Part shown: in pieces, positions 33,890 through 42,278 of the stretch
Layout of the letters: each line of letters begins with the position of its first letter
Position numbering within the stretch: the stretch's first letter is position 1
Assembly (NCBI RefSeq): GCF_024748695.1
Contig: NZ_CP087176.1
Location: 303,501 to 367,500 of the forward strand
Direction: 5' to 3'
Length of the DNA: 64,000 nt
Source of the DNA: Pseudomonas sp. B21-040
Lineage (GTDB): Bacteria; Pseudomonadota; Gammaproteobacteria; Pseudomonadales; Pseudomonadaceae
Notes under the pieces: model-generated
Told to the model about the DNA's origin: nothing
Database searches by the model: none
Seen by the model: the letters and a program-made list of their open reading frames with translations, nothing else
Position numbers and translations under genes: made by a program

Positions 33890-34315
33890 TTACTCCGACA
33901 ATGGAATACCTTCGCTGCCAGCATAGAACACAATAAGTTCTACCGGTTCATCACCGGTGACCCCTCGATGGGTGATATTGACCATTTCTGCGACGGCTTC
34001 GCCTTGTTTGACGCGTCTGGTCTGGCCGCTGTCCTTGCTCTCGATAATCAGCTCGCCGGAGAGGATATAACCCGCATTGGGAATCGCGTGGATGTGCCAG
34101 GGCAGTCGGGTGTTGGCCGGTATCTTGAGTTTGAGCACGGTCAGTTCGGGTGCGGCATCCGGGTAACGCATGTAAGGCGAGTTGTCCCACGACTGGCTGC
34201 TTTTGAGCAGGATTTCTCGTTCGATTTCTGTCGATTGAGGTTTTGTGGTGCAGCCTAGAAGGGTGAGGGCGGTGAAGGCGGCCAGTAGCGTCTTGAGTGG
34301 GAAAGTTTTCATCAT
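33890..34315 (-). CDS. Cupin-domain lipoprotein
   Basis: The protein of about 141 residues has a lipoprotein signal ending in LTLLGCTT. A single cupin beta-barrel follows (LKIPANTRLPWHIHAIPNAG, with metal-ligand histidines WHIH, and GYILSGELII). The second cupin motif is partial (GEAVAEMVNITHRG). It is probably attached to a membrane facing the periplasm. The ligand is unknown. ATGs at 34324, 34315 and 34312 are all in frame; TGGATGGA favours 34315. The IS1182 element lies directly upstream and may have altered its transcription. Confidence 0.75.
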   Translation of the reverse strand: MMKTFPLKTLLAAFTALTLLGCTTKPQSTEIEREILLKSSQSWDNSPYMRYPDAAPELTVLKLKIPANTRLPWHIHAIPNAGYILSGELIIESKDSGQTRRVKQGEAVAEMVNITHRGVTGDEPVELIVFYAGSEGIPLSE

Positions 34316-34436
34316 TCCATCCATTGATTGCAGGTAGTGAACAGGCTACGAGTCATTCAACTGGGTTGATGCCGGACGATGCTGTGTGTGTGGGAGGAGA
34401 AATCGATATTCGTTGTCGGAAGCCGCCCACAAAAAA

Positions 34437-34443
34437 GGCCTCC
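34437..34443. terminator. Left arm of the split glnA terminator
   Basis: GGCCTCC preceded by AAAAAA is one arm of a hairpin whose other arm (GGAGGCC, then TCTTTTT) is at 36047-36053. Joined without the IS they form a 7-bp stem with a CGAA loop, flanked by an A-run and a T-run, that is a bidirectional terminator. The IS separates the arms. Confidence 0.75.
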
Positions 34444-34483
34444 CGAACAGACTGTGTGAAAACGCGCTGAAGGCCGGCCCAAC

Positions 34484-34511
34484 AAACGCCCCGACTTGTT
34501 CGGGGCGTTTG
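34484..34511. terminator. Terminator at the 3' end of the IS transposase
   Basis: AAACGCCCCGA, loop cttg, TTCGGGGCGTTT forms a strong stem inside the left IS end, 33 bp beyond the transposase stop. The T-run on the plus-strand side is better than that on the minus-strand side. Confidence 0.7.
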
Positions 34512-34543
34512 TTTTGGTGCGGGCGACAGGCGAAAAAAGCCTT

Positions 34544-35962
34544 TCAGCCCATTAACGCCATCAATTGGCGGGCCCCGAGCACACTAATTGCGCGTTTTAG
34601 GTTGTAGGCACTCACTGCCAAGGCCATTTCCGCTCTCGCGCCCTCCAGTTGACGCAACAGGAAGCGAGCATTGCCAAACAGCCATTGCTTCAGGTTGCCG
34701 AAGGGGTGCTCAACAATGGATCTTCGGTTGGCCATCATCTGCGGATGGGCCAGCATTCGTTGCTCCATTCGCTCAAAGGCTTCCTCATGGGCGTGGCGTG
34801 AGACGTAGCGGCGCTGAGCGCCAGTGCATTGGGATTTGAGCGGGCAGGCGGCGCAGTCGCTGACATCTGCCTGATAGATCCGATCGCCCTTGTGGCGCTG
34901 TTTGAGCGTTAACCACTTGCCTGCCGGGCACTGATAACGATCGTGTTCGGCTTCGTAGATAAAGTCTTTGCGCTCAAAAAAGTCCTCACCACCAGGATTG
35001 ACCGAGCGGTTGGGCGGCACATAAACGGTAATCGCAGCCTCCTCGCAGGCCTGAAACTGCTGGCCGTTGGAGTAGCCGGCATCGGCAGTCACGGTCAGGG
35101 CATCTTGTTCCAGCTGTTCTTTGGCGGCTTTAGCCATTGGTTCGAGTTGCTTGCGGTCGTCGCCATCCTGGGTAACCTCATGATGCAGAATCAGGCAATG
35201 CTTGGCATCCACGGCGCTCTGCACGTTATAGGACACACGCGGCCCCTTGGGCGTGCGCATCATTCGGGCATCGCTTTCGTGGGTGTTGAACTGCTCCAGG
35301 CCCATCGAGTTCATCAGCGCTTGGCAGCTCTGATTGTCCTGCTGGCGAACTTTAAGCTGCACCAGTGCTGTTTTGATCGCGCCGCGATCAATCACCTCTC
35401 CCGCATCGAGCCTGTCAGCCTCATCCAGTTCGGCCAGATACTGAGCGATGCGCTTATCCAGTTTTTCTTCCTGACGCTTGAGTTGCTTGAGGTTCATATG
35501 GCGCCGCGAGGAAGCGACTGCCTGAAACTTGCTGCCGTCGATGGCCACCAAGTCTCCTGCGATCAGACCGGCCATGCGGCAAAACCGGACGAAGGCACCG
35601 CACGTCGCCACAAAGGCGGATTTGTTGTTTTTGCGAAAGTCGGCGATGGTCTTGAAGTCGGGCTTAAGCCGGTTGATCAGCCACATCACTTCGATGTTGC
35701 GCTGGCACTCGGCTTCGAGACGCCGCGATGAGCGAATCCGCTGAAAATAGCCATAGAGGTAGAGCTTGAGCTGATCGGCAGGATCATAAGAAGGACGACC
35801 TGTGCTTTTGGGCAGCGCTTTATCAAAGCCCAGTTGCACCAGATCCAGCTTGGCGACGTACAGGTCAATAACCCGAACGAGATGATCCTCGGGGATCAGT
35901 TCTTCCAGCGAGACCGGGAACAGACTGGTCTGGCTACGGGACTCACCTTGGATGTAAGCCAT
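34544..35962 (-). CDS. IS1182-family transposase
   Basis: The 472-residue DDE transposase has a DUF772-type N-terminal domain (ESRSQTSLFPVSLEELIPED), the first catalytic Asp in VAIDGSKFQAVAS, a second in TVTADAGYSNG, and the Glu in RRSIVEHPFGNLK. A cysteine cluster (DCAACPLKSQC) typical of IS1182 precedes the C-terminal part. It appears complete. The ATG at 35962 follows GGAG, which is buried in a hairpin. Two more ATGs upstream in frame lie inside that hairpin region and are unlikely starts. Confidence 0.93.
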   Translation of the reverse strand: MAYIQGESRSQTSLFPVSLEELIPEDHLVRVIDLYVAKLDLVQLGFDKALPKSTGRPSYDPADQLKLYLYGYFQRIRSSRRLEAECQRNIEVMWLINRLKPDFKTIADFRKNNKSAFVATCGAFVRFCRMAGLIAGDLVAIDGSKFQAVASSRRHMNLKQLKRQEEKLDKRIAQYLAELDEADRLDAGEVIDRGAIKTALVQLKVRQQDNQSCQALMNSMGLEQFNTHESDARMMRTPKGPRVSYNVQSAVDAKHCLILHHEVTQDGDDRKQLEPMAKAAKEQLEQDALTVTADAGYSNGQQFQACEEAAITVYVPPNRSVNPGGEDFFERKDFIYEAEHDRYQCPAGKWLTLKQRHKGDRIYQADVSDCAACPLKSQCTGAQRRYVSRHAHEEAFERMEQRMLAHPQMMANRRSIVEHPFGNLKQWLFGNARFLLRQLEGARAEMALAVSAYNLKRAISVLGARQLMALMG

Positions 35963-35968
35963 AACGAA

Positions 35969-36000
35969 AAATGCTCCGTATCTTTCGATACGGAGCATTT
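35969..36000 (-). promoter_or_regulatory. Hairpin covering the transposase ribosome-binding site
   Basis: AAATGCTCCGTATC, loop tttc, GATACGGAGCATTT is a perfect inverted repeat just upstream of the transposase ATG. In the minus-strand RNA the 3' arm contains the GGAG Shine-Dalgarno and is followed by five U, so it could block translation, end incoming transcripts, or both. Confidence 0.7.
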
Positions 36001-36046
36001 TCTTTGAGCTTTGCGCAGATTGCTAGGTTTTCACACAGTCTGCGAA

Positions 36047-36058
36047 GGAGGCCTCTTT
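36047..36058 (-). terminator. Right arm of the split glnA terminator
   Basis: GGAGGCC followed by TCTTTTT is the glnA-proximal arm of the hairpin interrupted by the IS. Its partner is at 34437-34443. On its own it cannot form the original stem. Confidence 0.75.
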
Positions 36059-36089
36059 TTGTCACGCTGCGTGCCGCAGCGCTACCGGA

Positions 36090-37496
36090 TCAGCAGCTGT
36101 AGTACAGCTCGTATTCCAGTGGGTGTACGAAGGTACGTACCTTGATTTCTTCTTCGCTTTTCAGGGCGATGTAAGCGTCGATGAAGTCGTCGCTGAAAAC
36201 GCCGCCTTTGGTCAGGAACGCACGACCTTTGTCCAGTTCTTCCAGGGCTTCTTTCAGGCTACCGCAAACTTGTGGGATCTCTTTCGCCTCTTCAGGCGGC
36301 AGGTCGTACAGGTTTTTGTCAGCTGCGTCGCCAGGGTGGATCTTGTTCTGGATGCCGTCCAGGCCAGCCATCAGCAGTGCGGCGAAGCACAGGTACGGGT
36401 TGGCAGCCGGATCCGGGAAACGTGCTTCGATACGGCGGGCTTTCGGGCTCGACACGTAAGGAATACGGATCGAAGCGGAACGGTTGCGAGCCGAGTAGGC
36501 CAGCATCACTGGAGCTTCGAAGCCTGGAACCAGACGCTTGTAGGAGTTGGTAGCCGGGTTGGTGAAGCCGTTCAGGGCCTTACCGTGCTTGATGATACCG
36601 CCGATGAAGTACAGGGCGGTGTCGGACAGGCCGGCATAACCTTCGCCAGCGAAGGTGTTCTTGCCATCTTTCCAGATGGACATGTGTACGTGCATACCCG
36701 AGCCGTTGTCGCCGTACAGAGGCTTAGGCATGAAGGTCGCGGTGCGGCCGTAGGCATCGGCAACGTTGTGCACGACGTACTTCAGGGTTTGGGTTTCGTC
36801 GGCTTTCTTCACCAGGGTGTTGAACTTGACGCCGATTTCGTTCTGGCCGGCAGTCGCCACTTCGTGGTGGTGAACTTCGACGGTCAGGCCCATTTCTTCC
36901 AGTGCGTTGCACATGGAGGTACGGATTTCGTGGTCGTGGTCGAACGGCGGAACCGGGAAATAGCCGCCTTTGACGCCTGGACGGTGGCCTTTGTTGCCGC
37001 CTTCGATGTCCTGGTCGGACATCCACGAACCTTGTTCAGAGTAGATCTTGAACATGGAGCCGGAAATGTCGGACTTGAATTTGACCTGGTCGAAGATGAA
37101 GAACTCTGGCTCTGGACCAGCGAACACGGTGTCACCGATACCGGTGGCTTTCAGGTGTTCTTCGGCGCGGCGGGCGATCGCACGTGGGTCGCGGTCGTAG
37201 CCTTGCATGCTCGAAGGTTCGATGATGTCGCAGACCAGGATCAGGGTCGGCTCTTCGGTGAACGGGTCGAGAACAGCGGTGGAGTCGTCCGGCATCAGGA
37301 TCATGTCGGAGGCTTCGATGCCTTTCCAGCCAGCGATGGAGGAGCCATCGAACATTTTGCCGACTTCGAAGAAGTCGTCATCCAGCGCGTCGCGAGCCGG
37401 CATGGTCACGTGGTGCTGAGTGCCTTTGGTGTCTGTGAAGCGCAGATCAATCCACTTGACGTCATGATCTTTGATGAGTTGAACCGACTTCGACAT
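36090..37496 (-). CDS. glnA: Glutamine synthetase, type I
   Basis: The 468-residue enzyme makes glutamine from glutamate, ammonia and ATP and forms a dodecamer. Visible features are the N-terminal [20 protein letters not shown], the active-site loop [18 protein letters not shown], the ATP site region [15 protein letters not shown], and the adenylylation tyrosine in [10 protein letters not shown], so control by GlnE is expected. A sigma54 promoter lies about 90 bp upstream. The gene's terminator has been split by an IS. Confidence 0.98.
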   Translation of the reverse strand: MSKSVQLIKDHDVKWIDLRFTDTKGTQHHVTMPARDALDDDFFEVGKMFDGSSIAGWKGIEASDMILMPDDSTAVLDPFTEEPTLILVCDIIEPSSMQGYDRDPRAIARRAEEHLKATGIGDTVFAGPEPEFFIFDQVKFKSDISGSMFKIYSEQGSWMSDQDIEGGNKGHRPGVKGGYFPVPPFDHDHEIRTSMCNALEEMGLTVEVHHHEVATAGQNEIGVKFNTLVKKADETQTLKYVVHNVADAYGRTATFMPKPLYGDNGSGMHVHMSIWKDGKNTFAGEGYAGLSDTALYFIGGIIKHGKALNGFTNPATNSYKRLVPGFEAPVMLAYSARNRSASIRIPYVSSPKARRIEARFPDPAANPYLCFAALLMAGLDGIQNKIHPGDAADKNLYDLPPEEAKEIPQVCGSLKEALEELDKGRAFLTKGGVFSDDFIDAYIALKSEEEIKVRTFVHPLEYELYYSC

Positions 37497-37593
37497 AGTG
37501 TCCTCCGGGTGGCTTCGGGCTTAGTAGTGGATGCCCTTAGAATGTTGGTGATGCCGGCGCGAATACTCTGCCAAGGCAACCTGCCTCACAAGG

Positions 37594-37611
37594 GAGCAAA
37601 TTGCATGCCAG
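37594..37611 (-). promoter_or_regulatory. Sigma54 promoter of glnA
   Basis: On the minus strand CTGGCATGCAATTTGCTC has GG-N10-GC spacing and both conserved elements (TGGCA and TTGC). The predicted start is near 37584, giving a leader of about 88 nt. Confidence 0.8.
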
Positions 37612-37714
37612 TGCCCCACCATGGGTTTTTTGCCCCAAATACACGCTTATAAAGGCGCAAAGGCCCTTTAGGTGGGAAATCCCGCCCTACAATGTAGCGC
37701 TGAATTTCACAAAT

Positions 37715-37758
37715 GACCCGTTTTGGTGCGCGCAAAACCTTCTGCACATTAATTGGTT
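37715..37758. promoter_or_regulatory. Candidate NtrC sites for glnA
   Basis: On the minus strand GCACCAAAACGGGTC (37715-37729) and, on the plus strand, TGCACATTAATTGGTT (37743-37758) each resemble an imperfect NtrC palindrome. They lie 130-175 bp upstream of the predicted glnA start. Confidence 0.45.
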
Positions 37759-37778
37759 AAACCTTGAGCAATTTCCGC

Positions 37779-37784
37779 TATAAT
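37779..37784 (+). promoter_or_regulatory. Candidate -10 box of thiI
   Basis: A perfect TATAAT is present 43 bp before the thiI ATG; TTAAAC about 16-17 bp upstream is a possible weak -35. Confidence 0.5.
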
Positions 37785-37826
37785 CCGCGCCCCCCTTTTT
37801 CGGCAGGCCATGCGCGCGCTGTTTCC

Positions 37827-39281
37827 ATGAAATTAATCGTAAAAGTCTTCCCTGAGATCACCATCAAGAGCCGCCCGGTACGGATGCGTTTCATCCGCCA
37901 ATTGGCCAAGAACATCCGTGCCGTGCTCCGCGATCTGGACCCGGCCGTGGTGGTGAACGGCGTGTGGGACAACCTCGAGCTGGAAACCCGCGTCAGCGAC
38001 CCCAAGGCCCTGAAGGAGATGGGCGAGCGCCTGAGCTGCATGCCGGGCGTCGCGCACTTCCTGCAGATCGATGAGTACCCGCTGGGGGATTTCGACGACA
38101 TCGTTGAAAAATGCAAGCAGCACTACGGTGATGCGCTGGCCGGCAAGATTTTCTCGGTGCGTTGCAAACGCGCCGGCAAGCACCCATTTAGCTCGATAGA
38201 TATTGAGAAGTACGTCGGCAGCCAGTTGCGCCGTCAGTGCGGTGCCGCCGGGATTGACCTGAAAAAGCCTGAAATCGAAGTCCGAATCGAAGTTCGCGAC
38301 CAACGGTTGTTCGTAATCCACAGTCAGCACAACGGCATCGGCGGTTATCCGCTGGGTGCACTGGAACAGACACTTGTGTTGATGTCCGGCGGCTTCGACT
38401 CCACCGTGGCGGCCTACCAGATCATGCGTCGCGGCCTGATGGCTCACTTCTGCTTCTTCAATCTGGGCGGAAGGGCCCACGAGCTGGGCGTGATGGAAGT
38501 CGCGCACTTCATCTGGAAGAAGTACGGCAGCTCCCAGCGCGTGTTATTTGTCAGTGTGCCGTTCGAGGAAGTACTGGGAGAAATTCTCGGGAAAGTCGAT
38601 AACAGTCATATGGGTGTAGTTTTGAAGCGTATGATGTTGCGCGCTGCTTCCCGTATTGCTGATCGACTGCAAATCGAAGCGCTGGTGACCGGCGAGGCGA
38701 TCTCCCAGGTGTCGAGCCAGACTTTGCCGAACCTGAACGTGATCGACTGCGTGACCGAGAAGCTGGTGCTGCGTCCGCTGATCGCCAGTCACAAGCAGGA
38801 CATCATCGACCTGGCCAACGAAATCGGGACGGCCGACTTCGCCAAGCACATGCCGGAATACTGCGGGGTCATCTCGGTTAATCCGAAGACGGCTGCCAAG
38901 CGCCACCGGGTGGAGCACGAAGAGAAAGAATTCGACATGGCGGTGCTCGAGCGTGCGCTCGAAAACGCCAAACTGGTGCCGATCGATCGCGTAATCGACG
39001 AATTGGGCCAGGACTTGCAGATTGAAGAAGTCAGCGAAGCGCTGGCGGGGCAAATCGTCATCGACATCCGTCACCCGGATGCCGCTGAGGATGACCCGCT
39101 GGACCTCGCTGGCATCGAGGTACAAACGATGCCGTTTTATGCATTGAACGCTCGTTTCAAGGAACTGGACCCTACTCGCCAGTACCTGCTGTATTGCGAC
39201 AAAGGCGTGATGAGTCGCCTGCATGCCCACCATTTGCTCAGTGAGGGGCATGCCAATGTGCGCGTTTATCGACCGAGCTAA
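37827..39281 (+). CDS. thiI: tRNA 4-thiouridine synthase ThiI
   Basis: The 484-residue enzyme inserts sulfur into U8 of tRNAs and can supply sulfur for the thiazole of thiamine. Domain order is ferredoxin-like N-domain, THUMP domain (about residues 60-165), PP-loop ATPase with [14 protein letters not shown], and a C-terminal rhodanese domain whose persulfide cysteine is in [12 protein letters not shown]. The start at 37827 ([12 protein letters not shown]) matches the family; a longer frame is possible but lies over the promoter. Confidence 0.96.
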   Translation: MKLIVKVFPEITIKSRPVRMRFIRQLAKNIRAVLRDLDPAVVVNGVWDNLELETRVSDPKALKEMGERLSCMPGVAHFLQIDEYPLGDFDDIVEKCKQHYGDALAGKIFSVRCKRAGKHPFSSIDIEKYVGSQLRRQCGAAGIDLKKPEIEVRIEVRDQRLFVIHSQHNGIGGYPLGALEQTLVLMSGGFDSTVAAYQIMRRGLMAHFCFFNLGGRAHELGVMEVAHFIWKKYGSSQRVLFVSVPFEEVLGEILGKVDNSHMGVVLKRMMLRAASRIADRLQIEALVTGEAISQVSSQTLPNLNVIDCVTEKLVLRPLIASHKQDIIDLANEIGTADFAKHMPEYCGVISVNPKTAAKRHRVEHEEKEFDMAVLERALENAKLVPIDRVIDELGQDLQIEEVSEALAGQIVIDIRHPDAAEDDPLDLAGIEVQTMPFYALNARFKELDPTRQYLLYCDKGVMSRLHAHHLLSEGHANVRVYRPS

Positions 39282-39420
39282 GAGCCCGGGGCTGTATGCC
39301 TGTGGCCTGCGTCACCGGCCCCCCGACTCTGCCGTCAAGCTGTAACGGCAAGGCCTGACTCTACTGTAAATCGCTGCCAAGACTTGTCAGCACACCGAAT
39401 CCTCTGATCGAGATACACAA

Positions 39421-41241
39421 GTGATCGAAAATCTACGCAACATCGCCATCATTGCTCACGTTGACCATGGTAAAACCACCCTGGTAGACAAACTCTTGCG
39501 TCAATCCGGCACCCTGGAGCGCAACGAGCTCAACGACGAGCGCGTGATGGACTCCAACGACCAGGAGAAAGAGCGCGGTATTACCATTCTGGCGAAAAAC
39601 ACCGCCATCAACTGGAACGGCTACCACATCAACATCGTGGACACCCCGGGCCACGCCGACTTCGGCGGTGAAGTTGAACGCGTAATGTCGATGGTTGACT
39701 CCGTTCTGCTGCTGGTTGACGCTCAAGACGGCCCTATGCCGCAAACCCGTTTCGTGACCAAGAAGGCTTTCGAAGCCGGCCTGCGTCCAATCGTGGTCAT
39801 CAACAAGGTTGACCGTCCAGGCGCGCGTCCGGACTGGGTTCTGGACCAGATCTTCGACCTGTTCGACAACCTGGGTGCTACCGAAGAACAGCTGGACTTC
39901 AAAGTCGTCTACGCCTCGGCCCTGAACGGTATTGCTGGTCTTGACCACACCGCCATGGCTGAAGACATGACCCCGCTGTACCAGTCGATCGTCGACGATG
40001 TACCAGCACCGAAAGTCGACCGTGACGGTCCGTTCCAGATGCAGATCTCCGCTCTGGACTACAACAGCTTCCTGGGTGTTATCGGCGTTGGCCGTATCGC
40101 TCGTGGTCGCGTCAAGCCGAACACCCCGGTTGTGGCAATCGATGCCGACGGCAAGCGCCGTAACGGTCGTATCCTGAAGCTGATGGGTCACCACGGTCTG
40201 CACCGCATCGACGTTGAAGAAGCAGCTGCCGGCGACATCGTCTGCGTTAGCGGCTTCGACCAACTGTTCATCTCCGACACTCTGTGCGACCCACTGAACG
40301 TTGAAGCGATGAAGCCGTTGACCGTTGACGAGCCAACCGTTTCGATGACCTTCCAGGTTAACGACTCGCCGTTCTGCGGCCGTGAAGGCAAGTTCGTGAC
40401 CAGCCGTAACATCAAGGAACGTCTGGACAAAGAGCTGCTGTACAACGTTGCTCTGCGCGTTGAAGAAGGCGACTCGGCTGACAAGTTCAAAGTGTCCGGC
40501 CGTGGTGAGCTGCACCTCTCGGTACTGATCGAAACCATGCGTCGCGAAGGCTTCGAAATGGGTGTTGGTCGTCCGGAAGTGATCATCCGTATGGTTGACG
40601 GCGTCAAGCACGAACCGTACGAAAACGTGACCATCGACCTGCCGGAAGAATCCCAGGGCGCGATCATGGAGCAAATGGGCCTGCGTAAAGGCGACCTGAC
40701 CAACATGGTTCCGGATGGCAAGGGCCGTGTGCGCCTTGAGTACAACATCCCGGCTCGTGGCTTGATCGGTTTCCGTAACGAGTTCCTGACCCTGACCTCC
40801 GGTGGCGGCATCCTGACCTCGATCTTCGACCGTTACGACGTGATGAAGTCCGGCGACATGTCCGGCCGTCAGAACGGCGTGCTGGTATCGGTTGCTACCG
40901 GTAAGGCTCTGACTTACTCGCTGGAAACCCTGCAGGCGCGTGGCAAGTTGTTCGTAGAACACGGCCAGGACATCTATGAAGGTCAAATCGTTGGCTTGAA
41001 CAGCCGCGACAACGACCTGGGTGTTAACCCGACTAAAGGCAAGAAGCTCGACAACATGCGTGCTTCGGGTAAAGACGAAACCATCGCACTGGTTCCGCCT
41101 GTCAAGTTCACTCTGGAGCAAGCTCTGGAGTTCGTACAAGAAGACGAACTGTGTGAAGTCACTCCTAAGTCCATCCGTCTTCGCAAGAAGATCCTGGGCG
41201 AAAGCGAGCGTACCCGCGCTGCGAAGAAGTCCGGTAACTAA
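39421..41241 (+). CDS. typA: Ribosome-associated GTPase TypA/BipA
   Basis: The 606-residue translational GTPase has G1 [10 protein letters not shown], switch I RGITI, G3 DTPGHADF and G4 NKVDRP, followed by EF-G-like domains and the BipA-specific C-terminal domain. It assists 50S ribosome assembly and stress responses. The start is GTG at 39421, which matches the conserved [14 protein letters not shown] strong terminator follows. Confidence 0.97.
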   Translation: MIENLRNIAIIAHVDHGKTTLVDKLLRQSGTLERNELNDERVMDSNDQEKERGITILAKNTAINWNGYHINIVDTPGHADFGGEVERVMSMVDSVLLLVDAQDGPMPQTRFVTKKAFEAGLRPIVVINKVDRPGARPDWVLDQIFDLFDNLGATEEQLDFKVVYASALNGIAGLDHTAMAEDMTPLYQSIVDDVPAPKVDRDGPFQMQISALDYNSFLGVIGVGRIARGRVKPNTPVVAIDADGKRRNGRILKLMGHHGLHRIDVEEAAAGDIVCVSGFDQLFISDTLCDPLNVEAMKPLTVDEPTVSMTFQVNDSPFCGREGKFVTSRNIKERLDKELLYNVALRVEEGDSADKFKVSGRGELHLSVLIETMRREGFEMGVGRPEVIIRMVDGVKHEPYENVTIDLPEESQGAIMEQMGLRKGDLTNMVPDGKGRVRLEYNIPARGLIGFRNEFLTLTSGGGILTSIFDRYDVMKSGDMSGRQNGVLVSVATGKALTYSLETLQARGKLFVEHGQDIYEGQIVGLNSRDNDLGVNPTKGKKLDNMRASGKDETIALVPPVKFTLEQALEFVQEDELCEVTPKSIRLRKKILGESERTRAAKKSGN

Positions 41242-41264
41242 GTCATTTAGTTAGCTGGCAAAAA

Positions 41265-41297
41265 AACGCCCCCGACCGCAAGGTCGGGGGCGTTTTT
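41265..41297 (+). terminator. Terminator of typA
   Basis: AACGCCCCCGACC, loop gcaa, GGTCGGGGGCGTT is a perfect 13-bp stem flanked by an A-run upstream and a T-run downstream. Confidence 0.95.
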
Positions 41298-41309
41298 GTT
41301 TGTCTGGCT

Positions 41310-41454
41310 ATAGCAGCTGCCGAGCTTGCGAGGCTGCGTTCGGCTGCGCAGCTGTCGTGAAATCAAACGCTGCGGTGCATCATTTCGACCTTGTCCCCGG
41401 ACTGCGACTGCTGCGCAGCCGAACGCAGCCTCGCTGAGGCTCGACAGCTGCTAC
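41310..41454. repeat. Large inverted repeat, AGCAGCTG family
   Basis: The outer ends are TAGCAGCTGccGAGC and GCTCGaCAGCTGCTA. Inside them lie GAGGCTGCGTTCGGCTGCGC and its inverse (GCAGCCGAACGCAGCCTC). Related elements occur at 59030 and 61208. The whole could fold into one long hairpin of roughly 145 nt. Confidence 0.8.
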
Positions 41455-41460
41455 GGGGGA

Positions 41461-41573
41461 TTGATCGTTCCCACGCTCTGCGTGGGAATGCCTCTATGGA
41501 CGCTCCGCGTCCGCTTTAGTGCGGGGAGCGTCTCGGGCTACATTCCCACGCCGAGCGTGGGAATGCTCATGCG
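41461..41573. repeat. Compound inverted repeat, GATCGTTCCCACGC family
   Basis: It begins TTGATCGTTCCCACGCTCTG and ends CCCACGCCGAGCGTGGGAAT, with internal GGACGCTCCGCGTCC and related hairpins. It is closely related to the element at 17593-17706. It abuts the AGCAGCTG-family element. Confidence 0.8.
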
Positions 41574-41579
41574 AAGGGG

Positions 41580-42023
41580 TTAAAACTTCTCGAGGGGCCG
41601 GCGACTGCTGCTGGTCTCGCGCGCCACTTCCTTGGGCTTGTAGGCGCAATACCCCGGGCGCGGCCCGATTTTCGGGTGGTTGCGGCACGTGTCAGGGCGC
41701 TTTTCATAAATAGTGCACAGACGGCTCTTACGATCCAGGTACAGGCAATCGTTGTTGCTCATGCGCTGGAGGGTAAAGATCTCGGTTTTCTGGCTGTAGC
41801 GCTCGACGATCCCTTCCTTCTGCAGGCGCTTGGCGATGTTTTTCGCCGGCTCGCCGCGCTCGAATTCGTCGACGATACCGATGCGGATCAGATCCTTGAT
41901 CTTGACCTCGACCGGCAGCGTGCAGCAGCTGGACACGCAGGAACCGCACATCGGCGCAGAGTACTTGGCCCAGGTATCGAGGCGATCGATCTCAGCGGCG
42001 GCGATCAGGTTGGGCTTCATCAT
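41580..42023 (-). CDS. YkgJ family cysteine-cluster protein
   Basis: The 147-residue protein has the cysteine arrangement of the YkgJ family (CxxCVSSCC near residue 26, then C in DCLYLD, RLCTIYEKRPDTCRNHP and GYC). Such clusters probably bind zinc or an iron-sulfur cluster. Function unknown. Start could be either of two adjacent ATGs. It is flanked by repeats downstream and divergent from glgP. Confidence 0.83.
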   Translation of the reverse strand: MMKPNLIAAAEIDRLDTWAKYSAPMCGSCVSSCCTLPVEVKIKDLIRIGIVDEFERGEPAKNIAKRLQKEGIVERYSQKTEIFTLQRMSNNDCLYLDRKSRLCTIYEKRPDTCRNHPKIGPRPGYCAYKPKEVARETSSSRRPLEKF

Positions 42024-42278
42024 CGGTTGTTACCAGCACGTGCATCAGGGCGCGCGATCATACCGGGACTGGTGGATTTTTGAACAACCTTTCGCCAGAT
42101 TTTTTTGTATTGCCCAATCGGCACCGTTAATCCGGCACGGCCCCTGCATTGATTCAGGCACACGACAATGTAATGCCGACCGATCTCGCACTCTCAGGAA
42201 AAACTGCCGAACCAGAGCCCCCAGCGTCTGTCAGACCGTCTAGGCTCAACAACTCCACGCTCGCTCGAGGTCCTATCG

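Larger units (their letters stand above)
34448..36042 (-). mobile_element. IS1182-family insertion sequence
   Basis: The 1,595-bp element is bounded by perfect 16-bp inverted repeats CAGACTGTGTGAAAAC and flanked by the 4-bp direct repeat CGAA (34444-34447 and 36043-36046). It carries one transposase gene, an internal terminator and a hairpin at the transposase 5' end. It lies between glnA and the cupin lipoprotein gene, in glnA's orientation, exactly in the loop of the former glnA terminator. Intact ends and an intact frame suggest recent insertion. Confidence 0.92.
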
